A stretch of DNA of 9,405 nucleotides from contig MHEA01000206.1 in NCBI GenBank assembly GCA_001805085.1, positions 14,802 to 24,206 on the forward strand. The letters are read 5' to 3'. A program made the translations under genes and the position numbers. Each line of letters begins with the position of its first letter. The stretch's first letter is position 1. Source of the stretch: Nitrospirae bacterium GWC2_57_9. GTDB taxonomy: Bacteria > Nitrospirota > UBA9217. Positions 1-6,454 of the stretch are shown here, piece by piece. The notes below the pieces were generated by a model. That model was given only the letters and a program-made list of their open reading frames with translations, ran no database searches and was not told the DNA's origin.

Positions 1-45
1 ATCTTCGATATGCTCAAGAAAGCCGTGGACGAGGACAACCGCTGA
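1..45 (+). CDS. C-terminal end of an unidentified gene (partial)
   Basis: Frame 1 is open from the left edge and ends at TGA 43-45, giving the last 14 residues IFDMLKKAVDEDNR. The charged, helical tail and codon use look like a real coding end, and the next promoter lies just downstream. Fourteen residues are too few to name a family. Confidence 0.55.
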   Translation: MFDMLKKAVDEDNR

Positions 46-92
46 ACAGCGAAAACAGTAGCTGGAACCACCTTCCCCGGAACATTCCTCTC

Positions 93-137
93 GGTTACAC
101 CTTGACAAACAGGCAAGAGATGTTATCCTTTGTAACC
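93..137. repeat. 7-bp inverted repeat flanking a promoter
   Basis: GGTTACA at 93-99 and TGTAACC at 131-137 are perfect reverse complements, separated by 31 bp. The arms sit just upstream of the -35 and just downstream of the -10 of the promoter at 102-129. They could be two half-sites for a dimeric regulator, or chance. No known operator was recognised. Confidence 0.4.
102..129 (+). promoter_or_regulatory. sigma70-type promoter for the REC-PilZ gene
   Basis: The -35 is TTGACA (102-107), a perfect consensus. A 16-bp spacer separates it from the -10 TATCCT (124-129), which matches four of six. The predicted start near 136 gives a leader of about 225 nt that would contain the palindromic repeat at 164-253. 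This is the only strong promoter seen between the upstream gene end at 45 and the ATG at 362. Confidence 0.6.
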
Positions 138-163
138 ATAGAACCATGGCGGCACGAATTTTA

Positions 164-253
164 TTTACCGCGAAGAACACGAAGTGCACGAAACAAACCG
201 ACTATGATTTGTCTCTGGTGTTCCTTCGCGGCCTTCGTGACCTTCGTGGTGAA
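164..253. repeat. Imperfect palindromic intergenic repeat (CGAAG-type)
   Basis: The left arm (164-196) and the reverse complement of the right arm (221-253) match at 24 of 33 positions. Each arm carries repeated CACGAAG/CGCGAAG units about 9-11 bases apart. The 24-bp centre contains ACAAA/TTTGT ends, so the whole can fold into one long hairpin. From memory, similar 'CACGAAGG' palindromes recur between genes in many environmental bacterial genomes, behaving like REP or MITE elements. No transposase is present. The element lies in the transcribed leader of the REC-PilZ gene. The rest of 46-361 shows only the promoter and its flanking inverted repeat. Confidence 0.65.
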
Positions 254-361
254 AATGCTTTTCGTCCAGTCTTGTCGAGATTAGGGATTTTGACCAGGCA
301 GCAGGGCCCGGAGGGAGCACCATCTTATCAGCGCAGTACGGGCGGAAAGGCGGCAGCAGGC

Positions 362-1093
362 ATGAGCAGGGAAGTCCGTACAATTCTGATCGTGGATGGG
401 AGCGCCGCCGCACTGTTTGATATCGGCATGCTTCTTCGCCGCCTGGAATACCGCGTCGAGACCGCGAGGAACGCAGAGGAGGCGCTCCGGAAGATGGAAG
501 ATGCAGGGCCTTCGATCGTGCTGACCGAGATCGCGCTTCCGACTATGAGCGGGATCAATTTTCTGAAGCGCATGAAGGACCACCCTCACCTCAAAACGAT
601 CCCGGTCGTCATGGTTACCTCCGAGACCGACGACCGGATGCGCGATACCTGCATCCGCATGGGCTGTGCCGCCTATCTCTGCAAGCCCGTCGAGCCCGAC
701 ATCCTCTATCGCACGATCCAGGCCGTTTCCGAATCGGTGCCCCGCGCGAACATCCGCCTCAAGACCTCGCTGACCGTGATCGTGGGGGACGGAACAGCGA
801 TGGGCGGCGCGGAGAGGACCGAGTCGGCCATTGCCCTGTCAGAGGGGGGCCTGTACGTGCGCACGCTGTACCCCCAGCCGCAGAAGGCGATAACGCCCGT
901 CAGCATTCTGCTGCCCGGCCGTGAGATCCGGGCAAAAGCAGTGGTGCTCTACAGCTATGCAACGGCCGCCGGACCGTACAAGGAACCGGGCATGGGCATG
1001 CAGTTCATAGAGATGCCCGATGAGGACCGGAACGCGGTCAAGGCCTTCATCAGGGCGCAATTGACCAGGGACATCATGACCTTCGAGAAATAA
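362..1093 (+). CDS. Receiver (REC) domain fused to a PilZ-type domain
   Basis: This 243-residue cytoplasmic protein has a receiver domain (about 6-122), a short linker, and a C-terminal PilZ-like domain (about 134-232). The receiver keeps Asp12, the switch Thr86 and Lys108 in a CKP motif. The expected phospho-acceptor Asp is Glu56 (VLTEIALPTMSG). The second half has the SEGGLYVRT and GMGMQFIEM signatures of the PilZ subgroup common in Myxococcus-like genomes. The usual D/N-x-S-x-x-G motif reads ALSEGG, so c-di-GMP binding is uncertain. The ATG at 362 was chosen because homology begins there and GGAAAGG lies upstream (344-350). The open frame reaches back to 146, but that part is repeat DNA. 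A likely role is signal-responsive control of motility or surface behaviour. It is convergent with the kinase gene. Confidence 0.85.
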   Translation: MSREVRTILIVDGSAAALFDIGMLLRRLEYRVETARNAEEALRKMEDAGPSIVLTEIALPTMSGINFLKRMKDHPHLKTIPVVMVTSETDDRMRDTCIRMGCAAYLCKPVEPDILYRTIQAVSESVPRANIRLKTSLTVIVGDGTAMGGAERTESAIALSEGGLYVRTLYPQPQKAITPVSILLPGREIRAKAVVLYSYATAAGPYKEPGMGMQFIEMPDEDRNAVKAFIRAQLTRDIMTFEK

Positions 1094-1208
1094 CCGGACA
1101 GGAGCGCAGGATCAGCCGCAGAGGGTTGTCAACGATAACGAGTCGCTGAATGGCAGCATCTGCCTTCCGGGGATGAACAGGCGGAGTAAAGGGGGAGCCG
1201 CTCCGTAG

Positions 1209-2345
1209 CTATTGCCGGGGGGCAGGTCCGGCGGGGGCTGAGGTGTCAGTAACCGCGGATAGGCTCGAGCCTGCGGGCAGGCTGACCACGGACCCGGTCG
1301 GGGCGGTTTCGATCGGGGGAGCGGCTTCGGGCGGGCGGGTCTTCGTCCACGAGTAATATCCGATCGCTCCGGTACACAGGAGAAGTCCTGCTGCTGCAGC
1401 CACCAGGACCCTGGTAAAGGTGCCCATCGCCGGCGCGCGGTAGATCACGACGGTCTCATCCGCGGACGGTGCCTCGATCAGCTCCGCTTCCACGAGATAG
1501 TCCGATATGCGCTTGAGCTGCGCGGCCTTGTCCATGCCCCTGACTCGTTTGCCGAGGGACCGGGCCAGGGCCTGCATCGAAGCGTAGCGTTTGTGGGGCT
1601 TGTTCTTCAGGCATTTCTTGATCGTGCGCTGCAGGCTGCGCGGCATATCGGTATTTATCCGGCGCGGCGCGATGTAGCTGCCTTGCAGGATCTTCGCGGT
1701 TATCGACCGCGTCTCCTCTTCCTGGAAGGGTTTTGCGCCGGTGAACATCTCGTAGAGCACGATGCCGAAGGAGAAGATGTCCGACCGGATGTCCAGCGCC
1801 TCGCCCATGGCCTGCTCCGGCGACATGTAGGAAGGAGTGCCGACCAGGGTGCCCGGCTGGGTCAGCGCTTCCAGACCTTTGGTGCGGGCGATGCCGAAGT
1901 CCATCAGCTTCACCTCGCCGTTCCGTTTGATCATGATATTGCCCGGCTTGATGTCGCGGTGGATCAGGCCCCGGGTATGGGCGTACTCCAGGGCGTTCGC
2001 GACCCGGAGGGCAATCATGACGCCCACGTCCGCAGGAAGGGAGCCGCTTCGGTCGATCACCTGGGAAAGGGTGACGCCGTCCACGTACTCCATGACGATG
2101 CAGTACTCCGGAGCCCGGCAGAAATCGTAGATATGGACGATGTTCTCATGCTGGAACGAAGCCCCGAGCTTCGCTTCCCGCTCGAAGCGCTGTTCGACGG
2201 TGCTGTCGCCGTGAAAGGTCTTCCTGAGCTCCTTGATGGCGACCGGCCGGTCGAGAGACCGCTGTATTGCCTTGTACACGGTCGCCATTCCGCCCGACCC
2301 CAGTTCCTCGACGATCTCGTATTCCTCTTTTATTTTTTTCGTCAT
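1209..2345 (-). CDS. Membrane-anchored Hanks-type Ser/Thr protein kinase
   Basis: This 378-residue protein transfers ATP phosphate to Ser/Thr of partner proteins. All kinase landmarks are present: glycine loop GSGGMATVYKA (16-26), Lys38, Glu57, HRDIKPGN (129-136), DFG (149-151), activation segment ending GTPSYMSPEQ (169-178, SPE in place of APE) and Asp189. After the kinase domain (about 8-268) and a juxtamembrane linker, one hydrophobic helix (about 313-332) is followed by only ~45 outer residues rich in Ala, Pro, Ser and Thr. There are no PASTA or other sensor domains. Thr162, Thr166 and Thr170 are candidate autophosphorylation sites. The gene starts 34 bp after the PP2C stop and is almost surely cotranscribed with it; the phosphatase would reverse the kinase's marks. 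No strong Shine-Dalgarno is visible, which may mean translation depends on the upstream gene. Confidence 0.93.
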   Translation of the reverse strand: MTKKIKEEYEIVEELGSGGMATVYKAIQRSLDRPVAIKELRKTFHGDSTVEQRFEREAKLGASFQHENIVHIYDFCRAPEYCIVMEYVDGVTLSQVIDRSGSLPADVGVMIALRVANALEYAHTRGLIHRDIKPGNIMIKRNGEVKLMDFGIARTKGLEALTQPGTLVGTPSYMSPEQAMGEALDIRSDIFSFGIVLYEMFTGAKPFQEEETRSITAKILQGSYIAPRRINTDMPRSLQRTIKKCLKNKPHKRYASMQALARSLGKRVRGMDKAAQLKRISDYLVEAELIEAPSADETVVIYRAPAMGTFTRVLVAAAAGLLLCTGAIGYYSWTKTRPPEAAPPIETAPTGSVVSLPAGSSLSAVTDTSAPAGPAPRQ

Positions 2346-2379
2346 GGGACCGCCTGTTGCTCCCGCGACTGCCGATGGG

Positions 2380-3105
2380 TCACGGGAGCTCCTCGACTTT
2401 TACCACCACAACCGTTATATTATCCACCCCGCCGTTGCGGTTCGCTGCCGCGATAAGCCCCTGGACCGCGTCCGGAAGCGCGGAGCTTAGGAGAATGCGC
2501 TCGATCTCCCGGTCCTCGATCATCTCGGTCAGTCCGTCCGTGCAGAGCAGAAGAACGTCGTTCTCCCTGAGCTCTATCGTTCTCCGGTCCACAAGAAGCT
2601 CGCGCTCGATGCCGAGGGCCCGCGTGATGATGTGACGATAGGGGCTTCTGCGCGCCTGGTCCGGCGTAACGATTCCGGCCCGGACCTGCTCCGCCACGAC
2701 CCCGTGGTCTTCGGTCACCTGTTCCAGCATGCCTTCGCGGAGCAGGTAGGCGCGGCTGTCGCCGGCGTGGGCCAGGTGAGCCGAGGTTCCCTTCAGCAGC
2801 ACTGCCGTCAAGGTCGTCCCCATGCCCGCGAGGCCCCGGTCCGTCGCTCCGGCCTCGATTACCCGGGTGTTCCCCAGGATGAAAGCGTCGTTCAGAACAT
2901 CGCCGGGATCGCGTTCGCGCCTGTCCTCGCGGACTCGTTCCCGCAACGTCTCCACCGCGATGCGGCTTGCCACTTCGCCGCCCGAATGGCCCCCGATGCC
3001 GTCGGCGACCGCGTAGAGACGTAATTCCTGATCGATGAGGAAGGCGTCCTCATTGTTCGTTCGCTTCCTGCCGGTGTCCGTATTCGCTGCTGATAAGGTT
3101 TTCAT
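2380..3105 (-). CDS. PP2C-family protein Ser/Thr phosphatase (Stp/PrpC type)
   Basis: This 241-residue soluble phosphatase has the full set of metal-binding motifs. They are TGRKRTNNEDAF (11-22, Glu19/Asp20), ADGIGGH (34-40, Asp35), GMGTTLTA (94-101), HAGDSRAY (113-120, Asp116), TRALG (161-165), CTDGL (188-192, Asp190) and GGVDNITVV (225-233, Asp228). Length and layout match stand-alone bacterial PppA/PrpC/Stp enzymes, which need Mn or Mg and remove phosphate from Ser/Thr-phosphorylated proteins. It is the first gene of the leftward operon with the kinase, a standard eraser/writer pairing. The ATG at 3105 fits the family N-terminus. No clear Shine-Dalgarno precedes it. Expression is expected from the promoter at 3214-3186. 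Confidence 0.93.
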   Translation of the reverse strand: MKTLSAANTDTGRKRTNNEDAFLIDQELRLYAVADGIGGHSGGEVASRIAVETLRERVREDRRERDPGDVLNDAFILGNTRVIEAGATDRGLAGMGTTLTAVLLKGTSAHLAHAGDSRAYLLREGMLEQVTEDHGVVAEQVRAGIVTPDQARRSPYRHIITRALGIERELLVDRRTIELRENDVLLLCTDGLTEMIEDREIERILLSSALPDAVQGLIAAANRNGGVDNITVVVVKVEELP

Positions 3106-3166
3106 GAGAGAGATGATCGTACCGATCCGTCCTGCGAGATGTCGGTCCGCCCTTACGGAGGCAAGG

Positions 3167-3179
3167 GCGCTTAAAGCGC
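3167..3179. promoter_or_regulatory. Palindrome at the predicted start site of the PP2C-kinase operon
   Basis: GCGCTTAAAGCGC has perfect 6-bp arms around one central base. On the minus strand it covers about +1 to +13 relative to the start predicted from the promoter at 3214-3186, a classic repressor position. It could also be a small leader hairpin. The regulator is unknown. Confidence 0.4.
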
Positions 3180-3185
3180 AGTTAA

Positions 3186-3214
3186 ATCATAGATGAGAAC
3201 CGGCGGGCAGTCAA
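3186..3214 (-). promoter_or_regulatory. sigma70 promoter of the PP2C-kinase operon
   Basis: On the minus strand TTGACT (3214-3209) is followed by exactly 17 bp and TATGAT (3191-3186), each five of six to consensus. The start is predicted near 3179, leaving a ~74-nt leader before the ATG at 3105. Confidence 0.65.
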
Positions 3215-3254
3215 GGCCAATTCTCTGGCGCGGAGGGGGCCGGGGCGGCCGATA

Positions 3255-3283
3255 TTGCTATTTCACTGCGATGTCTCTATAAT
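3255..3283 (+). promoter_or_regulatory. sigma70 promoter of the YihY-cNMP gene
   Basis: TTGCTA (3255-3260), a 17-bp spacer and a perfect TATAAT (3278-3283). The start is predicted near 3290, about 39 nt before the ATG at 3329. Its -35 is 40 bp from the -35 of the opposing promoter, so the two are back to back. Confidence 0.65.
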
Positions 3284-3328
3284 GCGCTCAGAAATGCCGG
3301 GAAGGCCTGTGGGCCCCTCCCCTACCTC

Positions 3329-4552
3329 ATGAAAATCAGGCTGAATGAGCTTCAAAAAAAAATTTGGATCGTCCTTGCCGGGTCCGCTTCCTCGTTCCGC
3401 CGGAACAATGACCTTACGGCCGCGTCATCCCTTGCCTTCTCGGCAATGCTTGCGCTCATTCCCGCCCTCTTTCTCCTTACCTTTCTGCTGGGTGCCGTCA
3501 TCGGCTCCTCTGCACGCGCGGTGGAGCAGACCCGGGAACTGTTGACACAGCTCATTCCCGCCTACAGCCAGGTGATCCTGCAGGAAGTGAATTTCATCGC
3601 CCGCCACAAGGGAGCGATCGGCCTCGTGAACCTGTTCGTGCTTTTCTGGAGCATCACTCCGCTGGTCGCGGACATGCGCATCGCATTGGGGACCGTGTTC
3701 CGGAAGAAGCCGACCAGGCCCTTTCTGCTGGAAAAGCTGTTCGACGCGGCGATCGGCATGTTCTTCCTCGTGGGCCTGGCCGCGGTTGCCGTTGTCGGCG
3801 TCGTTGTCACCATCATGGAACGGATACGGCCCCTCCGGATTATCCCGGGCTACCTCGAGCAGATCGGCTTCTTTTTTGTCGTGTCCGGCGTGGTCCTGGC
3901 CCTCTATTTCACGTTCTCGAAGCGCGCCCGGTTCAGGCACCTGCTTGCCGGCGCCCTTGTCACCTCGCTGCTCTGGTTCGCTCTGCGCCCCGCCTTCCAC
4001 CTGTTCCTTACGTTCAACCCGGGGTACGGGTTCGCCTTCGGCTCGTTCAAATCGCTCTTCGTGGTCATCATCTGGATCTACATCTCGCTCGCCCTTTTTC
4101 TGTTCGGCGCCGAGGTGGCAGCGAGCCTTGGCCGGGACGAGACGATCCATATCAAGCGCTTGATGGAAGGCGGAAAGAACATCCCTGCGGCCATCATGAA
4201 CCGCCATGTTTTGCGTTATGAAAAGGGATCGGTCATCTTCACCGACGGGGACCCCGGGCGCGAGATGTACTCTGTGCTGAAAGGAAACGTGTCGATCCGC
4301 AAAGGAGACCGCGAACTCGGTGTGGTCGGCCGGGGCAGAAGCTTCGGCGGGCTTTCCTTCCTCCTGTCCTCTCCCCGGGTCGCGACCGCCGTCGCTCTTG
4401 AAGACGTCGAACTGGTCGTCCTGAACAACGAGAACATCAATAGGCTGATGAACGAGTTCCCCGAGTTCGTGGTAGAGATGCTGCGCGAGATGGCGCTCCG
4501 GCTGCGGGAGACTGAGGAGAATGCGGAGTGTCGAGCTCGGAATGCGGAATGA
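3329..4552 (+). CDS. YihY/BrkB-family inner membrane protein with C-terminal cNMP-binding-like domain
   Basis: The 407-residue product has two parts. Residues 1-270 form a YihY/BrkB-type membrane domain with about six helices (roughly 37-58, 95-117, 139-162, 179-197, 205-225, 242-265) and the family's PGYGFAFGSFKSLFVVIIWIY-like stretch (231-251). Older annotations call this family 'RNase BN', but that activity belongs to another protein; its transport role is unsettled. Residues 292-397 look like a cyclic-nucleotide-binding beta-barrel and C-helix: YEKGSVIFTDGDPGREMY, then the phosphate-cassette region SFGGLSFLLSSPRVATAVA. The normal Glu of FGE is Gly341, while Arg350 is kept, so ligand binding may be altered or lost. 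The last residues (ENAECRARNAE) come from a short repeat. The start fits the promoter at 3255; no clear Shine-Dalgarno is seen. It is divergent from the PP2C-kinase operon. Confidence 0.88.
   Translation: MKIRLNELQKKIWIVLAGSASSFRRNNDLTAASSLAFSAMLALIPALFLLTFLLGAVIGSSARAVEQTRELLTQLIPAYSQVILQEVNFIARHKGAIGLVNLFVLFWSITPLVADMRIALGTVFRKKPTRPFLLEKLFDAAIGMFFLVGLAAVAVVGVVVTIMERIRPLRIIPGYLEQIGFFFVVSGVVLALYFTFSKRARFRHLLAGALVTSLLWFALRPAFHLFLTFNPGYGFAFGSFKSLFVVIIWIYISLALFLFGAEVAASLGRDETIHIKRLMEGGKNIPAAIMNRHVLRYEKGSVIFTDGDPGREMYSVLKGNVSIRKGDRELGVVGRGRSFGGLSFLLSSPRVATAVALEDVELVVLNNENINRLMNEFPEFVVEMLREMALRLRETEENAECRARNAE
4519..4551 (+). repeat. Short direct repeat at the 3' end of the YihY-cNMP gene
   Basis: GAATGCGGAGTG (4519-4530) and GAATGCGGAATG (4540-4551) match at 11 of 12 positions with a 21-bp period. 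They encode the repetitive NAECRARNAE tail and include the stop codon. From memory, AATGCGGA-type tandem repeats recur between genes in related environmental genomes, so the tail is probably repeat-derived and not part of the ancestral domain. Confidence 0.45.
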
Positions 4553-4647
4553 GAGCAGGACGAGGTGAAGGCCCTTTGCTCTTTGCCGGGGGGGTAAGCG
4601 TGAAACGGCCTGGCTTTCATTCGTTTTGAATTCTGGAGTGAGCGCAT

Positions 4648-4669
4648 TCCCCGCAGCTTGCTGCAGGGA
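4648..4669. repeat. Short GCAGC/GCTGC palindrome upstream of the acyl-CoA synthetase
   Basis: The arms TCCCCGCAGC and GCTGCAGGGA pair with one mismatch around TT. No T-run follows (GCTTCAATTTG), so it is a poor intrinsic terminator. It resembles a short hairpin repeat I recall between genes in environmental bacterial genomes. The in-frame TTG at 4658 lies inside it and is not the likely start of the next gene. Confidence 0.45.
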
Positions 4670-4683
4670 GCTTCAATTTGTCC

Positions 4684-4690
4684 GGGAGGT
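4684..4690 (+). promoter_or_regulatory. Ribosome binding site deciding the acyl-CoA synthetase start
   Basis: GGGAGGT lies 6 bases before the ATG at 4697. It favours that ATG over the upstream in-frame TTG at 4658, which falls in a palindromic repeat. Confidence 0.75.
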
Positions 4691-4696
4691 AAGTGG

Positions 4697-6373
4697 ATGG
4701 TTCCCTTTTTTGCTCGGGATTACGAACAGGCGAGGTCTCTCTTCAAGATCACCGTTCCCGATCGATTCAATTTCGGCTTCGATATCATAGACCGGCATGC
4801 ACAGGACGAGAAAAAACAGGCCCTGGTCTGGACCGATGCCGCGGGGAAAGAGACCCGGGAATATACGTTCCGCGACATCTCGCGCCTCTCAAACCAGGCG
4901 GCGAACGTGCTCAAGAAGATCGGCGTAAAAAAAGGCGACCGCGTCTTCATCATGCTCGGCCGCGTGCCGGAATGGTATTTCCTGCTCGTAGCCTGCCACA
5001 AGCTCGGCGCCGTGATCATGCCCGCGCCGGTCATTCTCCTGGCATCCGATATCGAATACCGTATCGTGAAGGGCAGGGCGAACGTGGTGATCACGAACAA
5101 GGCGAACTACGCCAAAGTGGACGAGGCAGCACGGGACGTCGACGCGCCTTTCCTCAGGCAGAGGATACTGTTCGGCGGCGAGGCGCAAGGCTGGCACAAC
5201 TTCGATGAGGCCATGAAAAAGGCGTCGCCCGAGCTCAGCCGGAGCGACGTGGAGCCGACCAGGGCTTCGGATTCCTTCCTGATCTACTTTACCTCGGGAA
5301 CCACCAGATACCCCAAGATGGTGCACCATGTCTGCTCTTATCCCCTCGGTCATCTCAGGACCGCCGTACTCTGGCACGGGCTTACGGACAAGGACCTGAT
5401 CTGGGTCGTTTCGGACACCGGGTGGGCCAAGTCAGCCTGGGGTCTCTACGGCCAATGGACGATCGGGGCAGGCCTGTTCGTCCATAATGCCGAAGGCCGG
5501 TTCAATGCCAAACTGACACTCGAACTGCTCACTACCCGCGGAGTCACGGCGTTCTGCGGACCGCCGACGGTGTACCGCATGCTGGTCCTGGAGGACCTGT
5601 CCAGATATCATTATGCCGGGGTCCGGCACTTCACCTCCGCGGGCGAGCCGCTCAATCCCGAAGTGATCAAGGTCTGGCAGGAAGCGACTGGCAGGACCAT
5701 TCACGAAGGCTACGGCCAGACCGAGAGCACCGTGCTCGTGGCGAACTATCCCTTCATGAAAGTAAAGCCCGGGTCCATGGGAAAGCCGGTGCCTGATCTC
5801 ACGGTCGATATTCTTGATGAGGACTTCAAGCCCGTGCCCACCGGAGAGGTGGGATTCATCTGCGTCCAGGCGAACCCGGCAAGGCCCGTCGGCATCTTTG
5901 AAGGCTATCTCGAGGATCCCGACGAGAACGCGAAGGTGTTTCAGCACGGCTGGTACAATACCGGCGACAAGGCGGTCAAGGACGACGAAGGGTACTTCAC
6001 CTTCGTAGGCAGGGGAGACGACATCATCAAGGCGTCGGGCTACCGGATCGGGCCTTTCGAGGTCGAAAGCGTGATCCAGGAGCACCCCGCAGTGGCGGAG
6101 AATGCCGTTGTGGCCAGCCCCGACCCGGTCCGAGGAGAGATCATCAAGTCCTTCATCGTGCTCGCGCCGGGCTTCAAGGCTTCCGATGACCTTGTTCGCG
6201 AGATACAGGAGTTCGTAAAAGCGCGGACCGCGCCTTACAAATATCCCCGCGAGATCGAGTTCATGGAAGAATTGCCCAAGACCGTGAGCGGCAAAGTCAA
6301 ACGGGCCGTACTTCGCAGCCGGGAAGTAGAGCGGAAACTGGGAAAGCCGGGTCTGGGAGTACAGGGCGGGTAG
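4697..6373 (+). CDS. Acyl-CoA synthetase, AMP-forming (medium-chain/ACSM-like)
   Basis: This 558-residue enzyme is of the ANL adenylating superfamily. It activates a carboxylic acid with ATP to an acyl-adenylate, then to the CoA thioester, in the cytoplasm. Visible landmarks: nucleotide loop YFTSGTTRYPK (197-207), SDTGWAKSAWG (239-249, typical of the acetyl/medium-chain branch), SAGEPLNPE (314-322), GYGQTE (338-343), YNTGD (420-424), hinge region GRGDDIIKASGYRIG (438-452), and the C-terminal catalytic Lys533 in KTVSGKVKR. The full length is normal for the family. The usual Gly of SGTTG is Arg204. The substrate cannot be read from sequence; medium-chain, branched-chain or aromatic acids are possible. 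A strong Shine-Dalgarno at 4684 sets the start. It stands 144 bp from the gene before and 81 bp from the cytochrome after. Confidence 0.93.
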   Translation: MVPFFARDYEQARSLFKITVPDRFNFGFDIIDRHAQDEKKQALVWTDAAGKETREYTFRDISRLSNQAANVLKKIGVKKGDRVFIMLGRVPEWYFLLVACHKLGAVIMPAPVILLASDIEYRIVKGRANVVITNKANYAKVDEAARDVDAPFLRQRILFGGEAQGWHNFDEAMKKASPELSRSDVEPTRASDSFLIYFTSGTTRYPKMVHHVCSYPLGHLRTAVLWHGLTDKDLIWVVSDTGWAKSAWGLYGQWTIGAGLFVHNAEGRFNAKLTLELLTTRGVTAFCGPPTVYRMLVLEDLSRYHYAGVRHFTSAGEPLNPEVIKVWQEATGRTIHEGYGQTESTVLVANYPFMKVKPGSMGKPVPDLTVDILDEDFKPVPTGEVGFICVQANPARPVGIFEGYLEDPDENAKVFQHGWYNTGDKAVKDDEGYFTFVGRGDDIIKASGYRIGPFEVESVIQEHPAVAENAVVASPDPVRGEIIKSFIVLAPGFKASDDLVREIQEFVKARTAPYKYPREIEFMEELPKTVSGKVKRAVLRSREVERKLGKPGLGVQGG

Positions 6374-6385
6374 CCAGGGAACGGC

Positions 6386-6417
6386 ACGCCCAGGGAGCAT
6401 CGTTTCCGAAAGGGCGT
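6386..6417 (+). terminator. Possible weak terminator after the acyl-CoA synthetase
   Basis: ACGCCC (6386-6391) pairs with GGGCGT (6412-6417) across a 20-base loop, and CACTTCTTTTATT follows. The T-run is broken and the loop is large, so this is only a weak candidate. Confidence 0.25.
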
Positions 6418-6454
6418 CACTTCTTTTATTCCGGGTCAGCAAAGGAACATCTTT

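Noticed and set aside
146..361. Upstream in-frame extension of the REC-PilZ gene from ATG 146
   Set aside because: The added 72 residues are translated palindromic repeat with no homology to receiver proteins; the domain starts just after ATG 362.
1094..1208. Terminator between the convergent REC-PilZ and kinase genes
   Set aside because: Only short stems (for example GGAG/CTCC near 1194-1204) without a real T-run are present; not convincing on either strand.
1593..2456. Long plus-strand frame (287 codons) across the kinase and phosphatase ends
   Set aside because: It is antisense to the clear kinase domain and has no recognisable motif.
3425..4207. Minus-strand frame (260 codons) opposite the YihY domain
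   Set aside because: Its highly charged, low-complexity product mirrors a hydrophobic membrane gene; it is a typical shadow frame.
4658..4696. TTG 4658 as start of the acyl-CoA synthetase
   Set aside because: It lies inside a palindromic repeat without a ribosome site; ATG 4697 has GGGAGGT at ideal spacing.
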